A DNA stretch of 18,613 bases from Pseudomonadota bacterium (GCA_021780935.1 JAJXXT010000077.1:1-18613); one strand, 5' to 3'; positions 1-7,140 are shown, counted from the stretch's first letter. Numbers and translations: made by a program. The notes: generated by a model not told the origin, from the sequence alone.

Positions 1-778
1 GGCGCGCGAGCAGCGCCTCGCCGGTCGCCCCGGCCAGCGCCAGCAGCGCCAGCAGCAGCGCCAGCGCCGCGGCCTCGCCGATGGCGCCGAGCCCGAACCC
101 GGTGAGGCGCTGGTAGATCAGCGTCGTCAGCATTGGATAGCGCCCGGGGATCGCGAGCAGCGCCGGGGTGCCGAAATTGCCGATCGCGGCGACGAAGGAC
201 AGCGACAGTCCGCCGAGCAGCCCCGGCCGCGCCAGCGCGAGCACGAGCCCGACCTGCCGCGCCCGCCCCGCGCCCGCCGCCTGCGCTGCCTCGACCAGGT
301 CCGCCGGGACGGTCGCGAGCGAGGCGCGCAGCGCCAGGTAGACGATCGGCGCCTGCTCGACGGCGAGCAGGAACGCGACGCCGCCCGGCCCGTAGAGCGG
401 ATCGCTGCCCGGCCGCGGTGCCAGCCCCAACGGTGCCAGCAGCGGCGAGGCGGGGCCGAGCAGCACCAGCCACGCCTGGGCGGTGATCTGCGGCGGCACG
501 ATCAGCAGCAGCAGGAACAGGAACGCGACGACCCGTCGCGCCGGCATGTCGGAAAGTGCCAGCAGCACGGCGAAGAACGTGCCGAGCACGCCCGCGAGCG
601 CCGTGCTGGCGAGGCCCATCGCCACGCTGTGCAGCAGCGCCGCGCGCGCGAGCGGGCTCGCGACGGTGGCCAGGCTCGCCGGCGAAAGCGTGACGGAAGC
701 GAGACGAAGCAGCGGGGGAAACGCGGCCAGCGCGAGCAGCGCGCCGCACAGCAGGGGCAGCCAGGCGGCGCGCGTCAT
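1..778 (-). CDS. FbpB-type ABC transporter permease, partial (3' end off left edge)
   Basis: This is an inner-membrane permease of a binding-protein-dependent importer (iron/thiamine/phosphonate-type family). It is read on the minus strand from an ATG at 778, and 259 residues are visible before the window ends. That ATG is the only standard start between the upstream gene's stop, which is in the same frame, and the conserved part. Visible segments alternate hydrophobic helices (residues about 5-25, 45-70, 80-105) with the cytoplasmic EAA coupling loop, EAAQAAGAGRARQ, near residue 180. The motif GNFGTPALLAIPGRYP follows and is typical of the FbpB/AfuB/ThiP group. These proteins usually have two such domains in about 500-560 residues, so probably only the N-terminal domain is seen. 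It lies 42 bp downstream of the binding-protein gene and is probably in the same operon. The substrate cannot be told from the permease alone. Confidence 0.85.
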   Translation of the reverse strand, partial: MTRAAWLPLLCGALLALAAFPPLLRLASVTLSPASLATVASPLARAALLHSVAMGLASTALAGVLGTFFAVLLALSDMPARRVVAFLFLLLLIVPPQITAQAWLVLLGPASPLLAPLGLAPRPGSDPLYGPGGVAFLLAVEQAPIVYLALRASLATVPADLVEAAQAAGAGRARQVGLVLALARPGLLGGLSLSFVAAIGNFGTPALLAIPGRYPMLTTLIYQRLTGFGLGAIGEAAALALLLALLALAGATGEALLAR

Positions 779-820
779 GGCCGGCGTGCCGCCCCGCCGC
801 GCGACCTGCCGCGGCTCAGC

Positions 821-1792
821 CTAGCCCCCGAACAGGTCGGAGAATTGCCGCTTCAGCCGCGCGCTGTCCCTGAGGATGCGCGCGATGTCCATCGGCATCA
901 GCCGGATCGTCTCGGCCGGCGGGAAGCCGGGCGGCGGCGCGATCCCCTGCCGCGCCGGGATGAAGCCCTGGCTGGCCGCGAGGCGCTGGCCCGCGGGCGA
1001 GAGCAGGAACGCGACGAAGGCCCGCGCATCCTTCGGGTTGCGCGTCGTCTTCAGGATCGCCACCGGCTCCGTCACCGCGGTCGCGCCTTCGCGGGGAAAC
1101 ACGAACTCGACCGGCGCGCCCTTTGCCTTCGCGTTGAGCGCCATGAAGTCGACGACGATGCCGAACGCCCGCGCCCCGCTCTCGACCTGGTTCAGCACGC
1201 CGCCATTGCCGGCGACGCTGATCGCCCGGTTCGCCGCCAGCTTCTTGAAATAATCCGGCCCCAGGGCCGGGTTTTCGGTGAACGCGCCCATGGTGATCAT
1301 CGCCGCCCCGGAATAGAGCGGCGAGGGCAGCACCACCTGCCCGCGCGCCTTCGCCTGCAGCAGGTCGTTCCACGAGTGCGGCACGAAGGGAGCGGACCGG
1401 TTGTACATGATCCCGGTAGTGATCAGTTTGGTGCCGAAATAAGTCCGGTCGTGATCGTAGGTCCCCGGCGCGAAGCCGGTGACGTCCTGTCCGGGATCGG
1501 CGAGCAGCCTTCCCTGCTGCTTCAGCGCCTGCATGCTCATCGCGTCGGCGATCAGCAGCACATCGGCCTTCGCCCGTCCGGCCAGGAACTCGGCGCCGAG
1601 CTTGTTCATCACCTGCGTCGTGCCGGAGCGGAACACCGAGACATGCACGCCCGGGTCCGCCTTCTCGAACGCCGCCACCGTCTGCGCCGCGATCCGGTCC
1701 GGCTGGGACGTGTAGAGCGTGAGGTTGCCGGCCCGCGCCGGGGCGGCGGCAAGCAGCGAGGCGGCCAGCAGGACCAGCAGTGAACGCATCAT
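821..1792 (-). CDS. periplasmic substrate-binding protein, FbpA/family 1-like
   Basis: This is a 323-residue periplasmic solute-binding protein that would deliver substrate to the permease encoded just downstream. The ATG at 1792 (an ATG follows it directly) has AGGAG six bases upstream. A Sec signal peptide covers about residues 1-21, with a hydrophobic leucine/alanine core and cleavage after APARA. The mature protein starts with the family's beta strand (NLTLYTSQ). It has the YNRSAP hinge region near 130-135 and the terminal-lobe pattern VESGARAFGIVVDF near 203-216. This fold family contains ferric-iron binders (FbpA/AfuA), thiamine binders and aminoethylphosphonate binders. I do not see the adjacent tyrosine pair that FbpA uses to hold Fe(III), so iron is not secure as the substrate. 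The gene could be annotated as an iron ABC binding protein by homology; I leave the substrate open. Confidence 0.85.
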   Translation of the reverse strand: MMRSLLVLLAASLLAAAPARAGNLTLYTSQPDRIAAQTVAAFEKADPGVHVSVFRSGTTQVMNKLGAEFLAGRAKADVLLIADAMSMQALKQQGRLLADPGQDVTGFAPGTYDHDRTYFGTKLITTGIMYNRSAPFVPHSWNDLLQAKARGQVVLPSPLYSGAAMITMGAFTENPALGPDYFKKLAANRAISVAGNGGVLNQVESGARAFGIVVDFMALNAKAKGAPVEFVFPREGATAVTEPVAILKTTRNPKDARAFVAFLLSPAGQRLAASQGFIPARQGIAPPPGFPPAETIRLMPMDIARILRDSARLKRQFSDLFGG

Positions 1793-1902
1793 CGTCTCCT
1801 TCGGCGGCGCCGCGATCGCATGACCGCCGCAGGTTGCTCCAGACCCTGAACTCTCCCGAGCAGCCGATCCGGCCGGACCATCCGATCCGCCCGGAGGCTG
1901 CC
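1793..1902. other. 110-bp intergenic spacer between rhodanese and binding-protein genes
   Basis: The gap separates two co-directional minus-strand genes. It holds two copies of CCGATCCG (1864-1871 and 1882-1889) and, between them, the self-complementary decamer TCCGGCCGGA (1868-1877). No convincing -35/-10 pair or terminator with a T-tract is visible. The gap is long enough for a separate promoter of the transport operon, but the sequence does not decide it. Confidence 0.3.
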
Positions 1903-2313
1903 CTAGCGCTGCCGCCAGGGCAGCCCCTCGGCCTTCCAGCCCGCGACGGTGCCGCGATGCCCGTCCTCGTCCGGCGGCCCCTCGAACCCGTCGGCGATAT
2001 TGTAGCTCTGCGCGTAGCCGGCCTCGATCGCCGCGCGCGCCGCGGCCAGGCTGCGCACGCCGCTGCGGCAGAGATAGAAGATGCGCTGCTCGGGCGTGAG
2101 CCCGGCCTCGGCCATCTGCGCGACGAAATTCGGGTTCACCCCCATCGCCGGGAACACCTGCCAGGCGATCAGCAGCGGCTGCTTGCCCGCCGCCGCCAGG
2201 TCGGGGAGGCCGACGAAATTCCACTCGGCGTCGGTGCGCACGTCCACCAGCACGGCATCGGGGTCGGCCAGCAGCAGATCCCACACATCCGTCGGCGCGA
2301 CGTTCTCGACCAT
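1903..2313 (-). CDS. single-domain rhodanese-like sulfurtransferase
   Basis: This 136-residue protein is one complete rhodanese domain with no signal peptide, so it is probably cytoplasmic. The active-site loop is CRSGVRS with the sulfur-carrying cysteine at residue 82, matching the C-R-x-G-x-R cradle of catalytic rhodaneses. The CH2A-type stretch VLVDVRTDAEW lies at 21-31 and the end is GWKAEGLPW. The ATG at 2313 is chosen because GAGGAG lies about eight bases upstream. The reading frame continues upstream to 2373 without a comparable ribosome site. Such enzymes move sulfane sulfur to thiol acceptors or detoxify reactive sulfur; the natural acceptor is unknown. It precedes the binding-protein gene by 110 bp on the same strand, and a functional link to the transporter is only a guess. 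Confidence 0.88.
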   Translation of the reverse strand: MVENVAPTDVWDLLLADPDAVLVDVRTDAEWNFVGLPDLAAAGKQPLLIAWQVFPAMGVNPNFVAQMAEAGLTPEQRIFYLCRSGVRSLAAARAAIEAGYAQSYNIADGFEGPPDEDGHRGTVAGWKAEGLPWRQR

Positions 2314-2463
2314 GGCGATGCTCCTCTGCCCCCCGCATCGCACGCCCGCCCCATAACGTCCACCACGTAACATCGGCCGCGTCTTGCGATGCCGGCCGGC
2401 GCCGGGCTAGGCGGTCGTGGCGCGCGGTGCTGCGTCCAGCCTCGCCGTCAACAGGAGCCCGTC
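2314..2463. other. 150-bp divergent intergenic region (rhodanese / GNAT)
   Basis: The rhodanese gene leaves to the left and the GNAT gene to the right, so both promoters should lie here. I see ACGT repeated in the segment AACGTCCACCACGT around 2355-2368, and a TTGCGA hexamer near 2391, but no hexamer pair good enough to call. A strong ribosome site, AGGAG at 2453-2457, serves the GNAT gene. Confidence 0.3.
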
Positions 2464-2925
2464 ATGCGGATCACCCAAGGCGACTTGACCGACCCGCAGG
2501 TCATCGACCTGCTGCGCCTTCACCTCGCCGGCATGCATGCGAACTCCCCGCCCGGCAGCGTCTACGCGCTCGACCTCTCGGGGCTGCAGCGCCCCGATAT
2601 CAGCTTCTACACCGCCTGGGAGGGCGGGACGCTGCTCGGCTGCGGCGCGCTGCGCGAACTCTCCCCCGCCGCCGGCGAGATCAAGTCGATGCGGACTTCG
2701 CCGCAGCACCTGCGCAAAGGCGTCGGTGTCGCCCTGCTGCGCCACATGCTCGACGTCGCTCGCGCCCGCGGCCTTCGCCGCCTCAGCCTCGAGACCGGCT
2801 CCGGCGACGCCTTCGAGCCGGCGCTCGCGCTCTACCGGCGCTTCGGCTTCACCAACGGCGAAGCCTTCGGCGACTACACCGCGAGCCCGTTCAACCAGTT
2901 CCTCCACCTCGACCTCGCCGGCTGA
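2464..2925 (+). CDS. GNAT family N-acetyltransferase
   Basis: This 153-residue GNAT-fold enzyme would transfer an acetyl group from acetyl-CoA to an amine. The acetyl-CoA pyrophosphate loop is LRKGVGVALL (residues 83-92), which fits the R/Q-x-x-G-x-G/A pattern. It sits after the beta4 strand EIKSMRTSP and before the alpha3 helix. LALYRRFGF (121-129) is the usual GNAT motif B end. The ATG at 2464 has AGGAG six bases upstream. The arrangement is close to the YsnE-type small acetyltransferases, whose substrates are mostly unknown, so I name no substrate. The last 35 bp overlap the 3' end of the convergent LysR gene. Confidence 0.87.
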   Translation: MRITQGDLTDPQVIDLLRLHLAGMHANSPPGSVYALDLSGLQRPDISFYTAWEGGTLLGCGALRELSPAAGEIKSMRTSPQHLRKGVGVALLRHMLDVARARGLRRLSLETGSGDAFEPALALYRRFGFTNGEAFGDYTASPFNQFLHLDLAG

Positions 2926-3856
2926 CCGAAGCCGCATCCCCCGTCGCCGCGCCCGCGAACAGCGGCGCCGCGGCGCGCAACTGCTCGGCCAGCGCGTCCG
3001 CTGCGGCGCGGATCCGCGGCACGTCGCGCGTGTCTTCGTGCTGCACCAGCCAGATCTCGCGCCCGGGCAGGGGCGGGGCGTCGAGGCGCACCAGCTCCGT
3101 GCCCGCCGCGACGTGGTGCCCGAGAACCGCGATGCCGAGCCCCGCGCGGGCCGCGGCGAATTGGCTGGCGCGGCTGTCCGTGCGCAGCACCACGCTCGCC
3201 CGCGGCGCCATCGCGGCGAGCGCGTCGATCTCCGGGTACATCCCGGTCTCGTCGCGCGACAGGATCAGCCGGTGCCCGGCGCCGTCGCCGCCCTGGCGGA
3301 AGGCCGCGCCCTGCGCGGCGAGGTAGTCGCCGCTGGCATAGAGGCCGAAGGAAATCTCGCCCACCTTGCGCCCGAGCAGCGACTGCCCGCGCGGGCGCGC
3401 GAGGCGGATTGCGAGGTCGGCTTCGCGCGCGGCGAGCGAGAAGGTGCGGTCGTCGGTGATCAGCTCGATGAGGATGCCGCCATGGCGCCGGTGCAGCGCC
3501 GCGAGGGCCTGCATCAGCACGGCGGAGGCGAAATCGCTCACCGTGGTCAGCCGCACCACGCCCTCGAGCCGCACGTCGCGCCCGCTCACCGCGCGCTCGG
3601 CCGCCAGCGCCGCCGCCTCCATCCGTTCCACCTCGGCGCGCGCCGCCTCGCCCGCCTCGGTCAGGCGGAACCCGCGCGGCACGCGCTCCAGCAGCCGCAC
3701 GCCGGCGCTTTCCTCCAGCGCCGCGAGGCGCCGGCCCATCGTCGACTGGCGCACGCCGAGCCGGCGCGCCGCCGCCGACAGGGTGCCTTCGCGCGCGATG
3801 ACGAGGAAGCTGTGCAGGGCGTCCCAGTCCATGCCCATGCCCATTCCCATGCCCAT
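2891..3856 (-). CDS. LysR-family transcriptional regulator
   Basis: This 321-residue regulator has an N-terminal winged helix-turn-helix (about residues 10-68, with the LysR pattern LSAAARRLGVRQSTMGRRLAA at the recognition helix) and a C-terminal periplasmic-binding-like effector domain (about 95-300). The start is unusual. Five ATG codons in frame, six bases apart (3856, 3850, 3844, 3838, 3832), give an N-terminus of alternating Met-Gly before DWDALHSF. AAGGAG (3868-3863) is six bases from the first ATG, so I choose that one; the reading frame itself opens further upstream at 3940. The usual LysR N-terminus would begin near the last ATG. The gene is divergent from doxX and converges on the GNAT gene, overlapping it by 35 bp. 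By family habit it probably controls the divergent doxX pair and itself. The effector is unknown. Confidence 0.88.
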   Translation of the reverse strand: MGMGMGMGMDWDALHSFLVIAREGTLSAAARRLGVRQSTMGRRLAALEESAGVRLLERVPRGFRLTEAGEAARAEVERMEAAALAAERAVSGRDVRLEGVVRLTTVSDFASAVLMQALAALHRRHGGILIELITDDRTFSLAAREADLAIRLARPRGQSLLGRKVGEISFGLYASGDYLAAQGAAFRQGGDGAGHRLILSRDETGMYPEIDALAAMAPRASVVLRTDSRASQFAAARAGLGIAVLGHHVAAGTELVRLDAPPLPGREIWLVQHEDTRDVPRIRAAADALAEQLRAAAPLFAGAATGDAASVSRRGRGGGTG

Positions 3857-3859
3857 GCC
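3830..3859 (-). repeat. five-unit hexamer repeat at the LysR start codon
   Basis: On the minus strand there are five tandem units GGCATG, the third being GGAATG. Each contains an in-frame ATG, so the array supplies five candidate start codons directly after the ribosome site. A change in unit number keeps the frame but alters how many Met-Gly pairs, and how many possible initiation sites, the protein has. Confidence 0.85.
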
Positions 3860-3913
3860 GATCTCCTTGCGACACCCGACCCCATGCGAAAATGCATAAT
3901 CGAGACCGGAATA

Positions 3914-3927
3914 TTGGTAGTTACCAA
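3914..3927. promoter_or_regulatory. candidate operator: 14-bp dyad in the lysR/doxX region
   Basis: TTGGTAGTTACCAA has perfect 6-bp inverted arms around a central GT and contains the T-N11-A spacing of LysR boxes. A smaller dyad, GCGA-TGT-TCGC, follows at 3928-3938. The main dyad lies 44 bp before the doxX start and 58 bp before the first lysR start codon. HxlR-type regulators of DoxX-like genes also bind GTTAC/GTAAC-rich dyads, so the binding protein is not certain. Confidence 0.5.
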
Positions 3928-3949
3928 GCGATGTTCGCATGTCTACCTT
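3921..3949 (+). promoter_or_regulatory. possible doxX promoter
   Basis: TTACCA (3921-3926) and TACCTT (3944-3949) are 17 bases apart and could be -35 and -10 hexamers. The -35 is inside the right arm of the 14-bp dyad, as expected of a repressed promoter. The match to consensus is modest, and the predicted transcript would start almost on the ribosome site. Confidence 0.3.
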
Positions 3950-3970
3950 TGCGACGAAAGGAGATCCACC

Positions 3971-4396
3971 ATGCCCTCAACGATCGACACCCGCACCGCC
4001 GGATACGGCGCCCTGGTGCTGCGCCTCTCCCTCGGTTTCCTGCTGCTCGCCCATGCCTGGCTGAAGCTGTTCGTCTTCACGCCGGCCGGCACCGAGCATT
4101 TCTTCGCCAGCCTCGGCCTGCCCGGCTGGTTCGGCCTCGTCGTCATCGCCTGGGAAGTCGCCGCCGCCCTGGCGCTGATCCTCGGCGTCTGGGTCCGCCT
4201 CGCGGCGCTGCTCATCATCCCCGACCTGATCGGCGCCATCGTCATGGTGCATCTGCACAGCGGCTTCTTCTTCACCGCGAAGGGCGGCGGCTGGGAGTAT
4301 CCGGCTTTCTGGGCGGTCGCGCTGCTGGTGCTGGCGCTGCTCGGCGACGGGGCCTACGCCCTGCGCCCGACGCCGGTGGGGGCCAGCCGCGCATGA
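3971..4396 (+). CDS. DoxX family membrane protein
   Basis: This is a 141-residue inner-membrane protein with four predicted helices (about 13-33, 52-72, 77-94 and 111-127) in the DoxX arrangement. The C-terminal half has the family pattern KGGGWEYPAFWAVALLVLAL followed by GDG. DoxX proteins are linked to quinone/thiosulfate oxidation or redox stress in different lineages, but most bacterial members have no proved function. The ATG at 3971 has an excellent AAAGGAG (3957-3963) seven bases upstream. The stop overlaps the next gene's start (ATGA at 4393-4396), so the two are translationally coupled. Control by the divergent LysR protein or by another dyad-binding repressor is likely from the layout, not proved. 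Confidence 0.9.
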   Translation: MPSTIDTRTAGYGALVLRLSLGFLLLAHAWLKLFVFTPAGTEHFFASLGLPGWFGLVVIAWEVAAALALILGVWVRLAALLIIPDLIGAIVMVHLHSGFFFTAKGGGWEYPAFWAVALLVLALLGDGAYALRPTPVGASRA

Positions 4397-5178
4397 CCCA
4401 CCCGGCGCTCTTCGTCAGCCACGGCTCGCCGATGATCGCGCTCCAGGCAACGCCGGCGGCGAGCTTCCTCGCCGGCCTTGCCGCGAGCCTGCAGCGGCCG
4501 CGCGCCATCCTCGTGGTCTCGGCGCACTGGGAGACGGCGGCGCCGATGCTCAACGCCGTCGACCGCAACGACACCATCCACGACTTCTTCGGCTTCCCGC
4601 GCCCGCTCTATGATCTGCGCTACCCCGCCCCCGGCGATGCCGCCCTCGCGCGCGACATCGCCGCCCGGCTCGGCACGGCGGGGTTCGCCGCCGGCACCGA
4701 TCCCGCCCGCGGGCTCGACCACGGCGCCTGGATCCCGCTGCTGCTCGCCTGGCCCGACGCCTCCATCCCGACCTTGCAGCTCTCGGTGCAGTCGCGCCTC
4801 GGGCCGGGCCATGCCTTCGCCATCGGCCAGGCGCTGGCGCCGCTGCGCGACGAGGGCGTGCTGATCATCGGCTCCGGCAGCTTCACCCATGACCTGCGCC
4901 GCTTCCGTGGCCAGGCGGTCGATGCTCCGGAGAGCGCGGACGTCACCGCCTTCAGCGACTGGATGGACGCGGCCATCGGGCGCGGCGACACCGAGGCCCT
5001 GCTCGCCTACCGCTCGCTCGCGCCGCACGCCGCGGACGAGCACCCGACCGAGGAACACCTGCTGCCGCTCTTCACCGCGCTCGGTGCCGGTGGCACGGGC
5101 GCGGCACGGCGGCTGCACCGTTCCACCGAGTATTCGATCCTGCGCATGGATGCCTACGGGTTCGGCCTGCCCGCCTGA
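4393..5178 (+). CDS. LigB-type (class III) extradiol dioxygenase, 4,5-DOPA dioxygenase-like
   Basis: This 261-residue enzyme belongs to the YgiD/4,5-DOPA-extradiol-dioxygenase group, which opens catechol rings with O2 at a non-heme metal. The conserved histidine sites of the family are present: SHGSP (His10), SAHWE (His45), GLDHGAWIP (His110), SGSFTHDL (His166) and EHPTEEHLLP (His217/His222). The C-terminus EYSILRMDAYGF is also typical, and length is normal. It starts at the ATG that overlaps the doxX stop. Bacterial members often act on an unknown catechol, and their neighbourhood with DoxX/pirin-type redox genes suggests a role in handling quinones or catechols. The specific substrate is inference. 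Confidence 0.88.
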   Translation: MTHPALFVSHGSPMIALQATPAASFLAGLAASLQRPRAILVVSAHWETAAPMLNAVDRNDTIHDFFGFPRPLYDLRYPAPGDAALARDIAARLGTAGFAAGTDPARGLDHGAWIPLLLAWPDASIPTLQLSVQSRLGPGHAFAIGQALAPLRDEGVLIIGSGSFTHDLRRFRGQAVDAPESADVTAFSDWMDAAIGRGDTEALLAYRSLAPHAADEHPTEEHLLPLFTALGAGGTGAARRLHRSTEYSILRMDAYGFGLPA

Positions 5179-5195
5179 GCCGGCCTGCCCGCGCC

Positions 5196-6179
5196 TTACG
5201 CCGTCAGCGGAAAATGGCAGGCGACGCCACGCGCGTCGCCTGCCGCCGCCAGTTCCGGCTCCTGCTGCCCGCACGGTGCGCCGGCGCGCGGGCAGCGCAG
5301 CCGGAAACGGCACCCGCCCGGCAGCCGGCCGGGGCTCGGCGGCTCGCCTTCGAGCCGGAAACGCTCGCTGATCCGCCCGCCGCCCACCACCGGCAGCGCC
5401 GCCAGCAGCGCCGCCGTATAGGGGTGGGACGGCGTGCGGAACACCGCCTCCGCCGGCCCGATCTCGACCACCCGCCCGAGATACATCACCGCGACGCGCT
5501 GGCAGATCAGCCGCACCACCGAGAGATCGTGGCTGATGAAGACGTAGCTCAGCCGGTGCCGCTCGCGCAGGTCCATCAGCAGCCGCAGCACCCGCGCCTG
5601 CACCGAAAGATCGAGCCCGGCCGTCGGCTCGTCCAGCACCACCAGGCTCGGCTGCAGCATCAGGATCCGCGCCAGCCCCACGCGCCGCTGCTGCCCGCCG
5701 CTGATCTCGTGCGGGTAGAGTGCGAGATGCTCGCGCGGCAGCCCGACCTCCTCGAGCGCCGCGTGCACGCGCTCCATCCGCTCGGCGCGCGAGAGGCGCG
5801 TATGGATCACCAGCGGCTCCGCGAGTGACCGCCCGATCGTCCAATTGGGGTCGAGCGAGGCGGAGGGGTCCTGGTAGCAGTATTGCAGTTGCCGCCGCAG
5901 CCGCTTTGCCTGCGCCGAGCCGGCATGGGTCGCATCCTCGCCCTGGAAGACGATGCGCCCGCCCGAGGCGCGGTGGATGCCGCACAGCGTCTTGCCGAAC
6001 GTGCTCTTGCCGCAGCCCGATTCGCCGACGATGCCGAGCACCTCGCCCGCTGCCACGTCGAGCGTGACGCCGTCCAGCGCGCGCAGCCAGCCGGTGCGGA
6101 TCCCCAATGAATTGCGGATCGGGAAATGCGTGACCAGGGATTCGACCGCGAGGGTCGGGGCTTGGCTGTCAGGCGGCAT
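5196..6179 (-). CDS. dipeptide/oligopeptide ABC transporter ATP-binding protein (DppF/OppF type)
   Basis: This 327-residue protein is the second ATPase of the peptide importer. It has Walker A GESGCGKST (52-60), Q-loop Gln103 in CYQDPSASLDP, signature ISGGQQRR (159-166), Walker B VVLDEP (180-185) and switch His217. The C-terminal oligopeptide-type domain starts at SHPYTAALLAALP, with the cysteine set GGCRFRLRCP (290-296), Cys303 and Cys321 that binds an Fe-S cluster in some relatives. The ATG at 6179 overlaps the end of the DppD-type gene by 11 bp. The open frame continues upstream, but that part lies inside the preceding gene and has no family similarity. The gene ends 17 bp from the convergent dioxygenase gene, with no terminator seen between them. 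Confidence 0.93.
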   Translation of the reverse strand: MPPDSQAPTLAVESLVTHFPIRNSLGIRTGWLRALDGVTLDVAAGEVLGIVGESGCGKSTFGKTLCGIHRASGGRIVFQGEDATHAGSAQAKRLRRQLQYCYQDPSASLDPNWTIGRSLAEPLVIHTRLSRAERMERVHAALEEVGLPREHLALYPHEISGGQQRRVGLARILMLQPSLVVLDEPTAGLDLSVQARVLRLLMDLRERHRLSYVFISHDLSVVRLICQRVAVMYLGRVVEIGPAEAVFRTPSHPYTAALLAALPVVGGGRISERFRLEGEPPSPGRLPGGCRFRLRCPRAGAPCGQQEPELAAAGDARGVACHFPLTA

Positions 6180-7140
6180 CGCGGTCCGGCAACGGGTTGT
6201 GGCAACGCACGCTCTGGCCGGCCGGCCCCGCCGGCGCCGGCCGCTCGACGCGGCAGACCTCGAGCGCGCGCGGGCAGCGCGGATGGAACCGGCAGCCCGC
6301 GGGCGGCGCCGCGAGGTTCGGCACCGCGCCGGCGATGCTCTGCGGCAGCCCCGCGCCCGGCCGCGGCATGCTGTCCAGCAGCAGCCCGGCATAGGGGTGG
6401 CGTGGATGCGCGAAGAACGTTTCGACCGGGGCACTTTCCGCCTCCTGCCCGGCATACATCACGATGATGCGGTCGCAGATCTCCCACGCGGCGCCGAGGT
6501 CGTGCGTCGTGAACAGCACCGCCACCTTCTGCTCGCGCGCCAGGCGGCGCAGCAGCGTCAGGATCTGTGCCTGGATCGTGACATCGAGCGCCGTGGTCGG
6601 CTCGTCGGCGACGATCAGGCGCGGCTCGCGCAGCAGCGCCATGGCGATCAGCACGCGCTGCAACTGCCCGCCCGAAACCTCGTGCGGATAGCGGTGCATG
6701 ATGGCGTTCGGGTCCGGCAACTGCACTCGCGCGAACATCTCCGCGACCCGCCGCCGCGCCGCCGCGCCGCGCCCGCCGCCCGACCAGCGCAGGATCTCGC
6801 GCGCCTGCGCCCCGATCGGGAACAGCGGGCTCAGTGCCGCGCGCGGCTCCTGCGGCACGAAGCCGATGCGAAACCCGCGCCGCCGGTGTGCCGCCTCCGC
6901 CCCGTCGCCGAGAACGTTCTGGCCCGCGAACGAAAGCACCGCCCCGCGCACCGCCGCGCCCTTCGGCAGCACGCCCAGGATCAGCCGCGCCAGCGTCGTC
7001 TTGCCACAGCCCGATTCGCCGACCAGCCCGACGATCTCGCCCTCGCCGATGGCGAGGTTCACCTGGTCCAGCACCTTCACCGTCCCGCCCGGCGAGGGAA
7101 AATCGACCGAGACGTCCTGCACGCGCACGACCTCAGTCAA
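6169..7140 (-). CDS. dipeptide/oligopeptide ABC transporter ATP-binding protein (DppD/OppD type)
   Basis: This is the first ATPase of the importer, 323 residues if the TTG at 7140 is the start. It has Walker A GESGCGKTT (41-49), Q-loop Gln97 in FVPQEP, signature VSGGQLQR (155-162), Walker B IVADEP (176-181) and switch His213. The oligopeptide C-terminal domain begins at HPRHPYAGLLLDSMP, with cysteines at GCRFHPRCP (283-289), 296 and 313. The TTG overlaps the preceding permease gene by 8 bp. A GTG four codons later (7128) is an alternative. No ATG is available near the conserved start, so a non-ATG start is required. It should work as a heterodimer with the downstream ATPase. Confidence 0.92.
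   Translation of the reverse strand: MTEVVRVQDVSVDFPSPGGTVKVLDQVNLAIGEGEIVGLVGESGCGKTTLARLILGVLPKGAAVRGAVLSFAGQNVLGDGAEAAHRRRGFRIGFVPQEPRAALSPLFPIGAQAREILRWSGGGRGAAARRRVAEMFARVQLPDPNAIMHRYPHEVSGGQLQRVLIAMALLREPRLIVADEPTTALDVTIQAQILTLLRRLAREQKVAVLFTTHDLGAAWEICDRIIVMYAGQEAESAPVETFFAHPRHPYAGLLLDSMPRPGAGLPQSIAGAVPNLAAPPAGCRFHPRCPRALEVCRVERPAPAGPAGQSVRCHNPLPDRDAA

Noticed and set aside
1864..1889. Two CCGATCCG copies upstream of the binding-protein gene as a regulator site.
   Set aside because: They are short, CG-rich direct repeats with no nearby promoter hexamers, and no known regulator matches; noted only in the spacer entry.
2537..4396. A single plus-strand frame running from the GNAT region into doxX, suggesting a fusion protein.
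   Set aside because: Only the last 141 codons are DoxX-like; doxX has its own strong ribosome site and ATG at 3971, and the rest is an antisense shadow of the LysR gene.
4354..5985. A 543-codon minus-strand frame opposite the dioxygenase gene.
   Set aside because: No recognisable motif, compositionally biased, and it covers the proven dioxygenase and ATPase genes in other frames.
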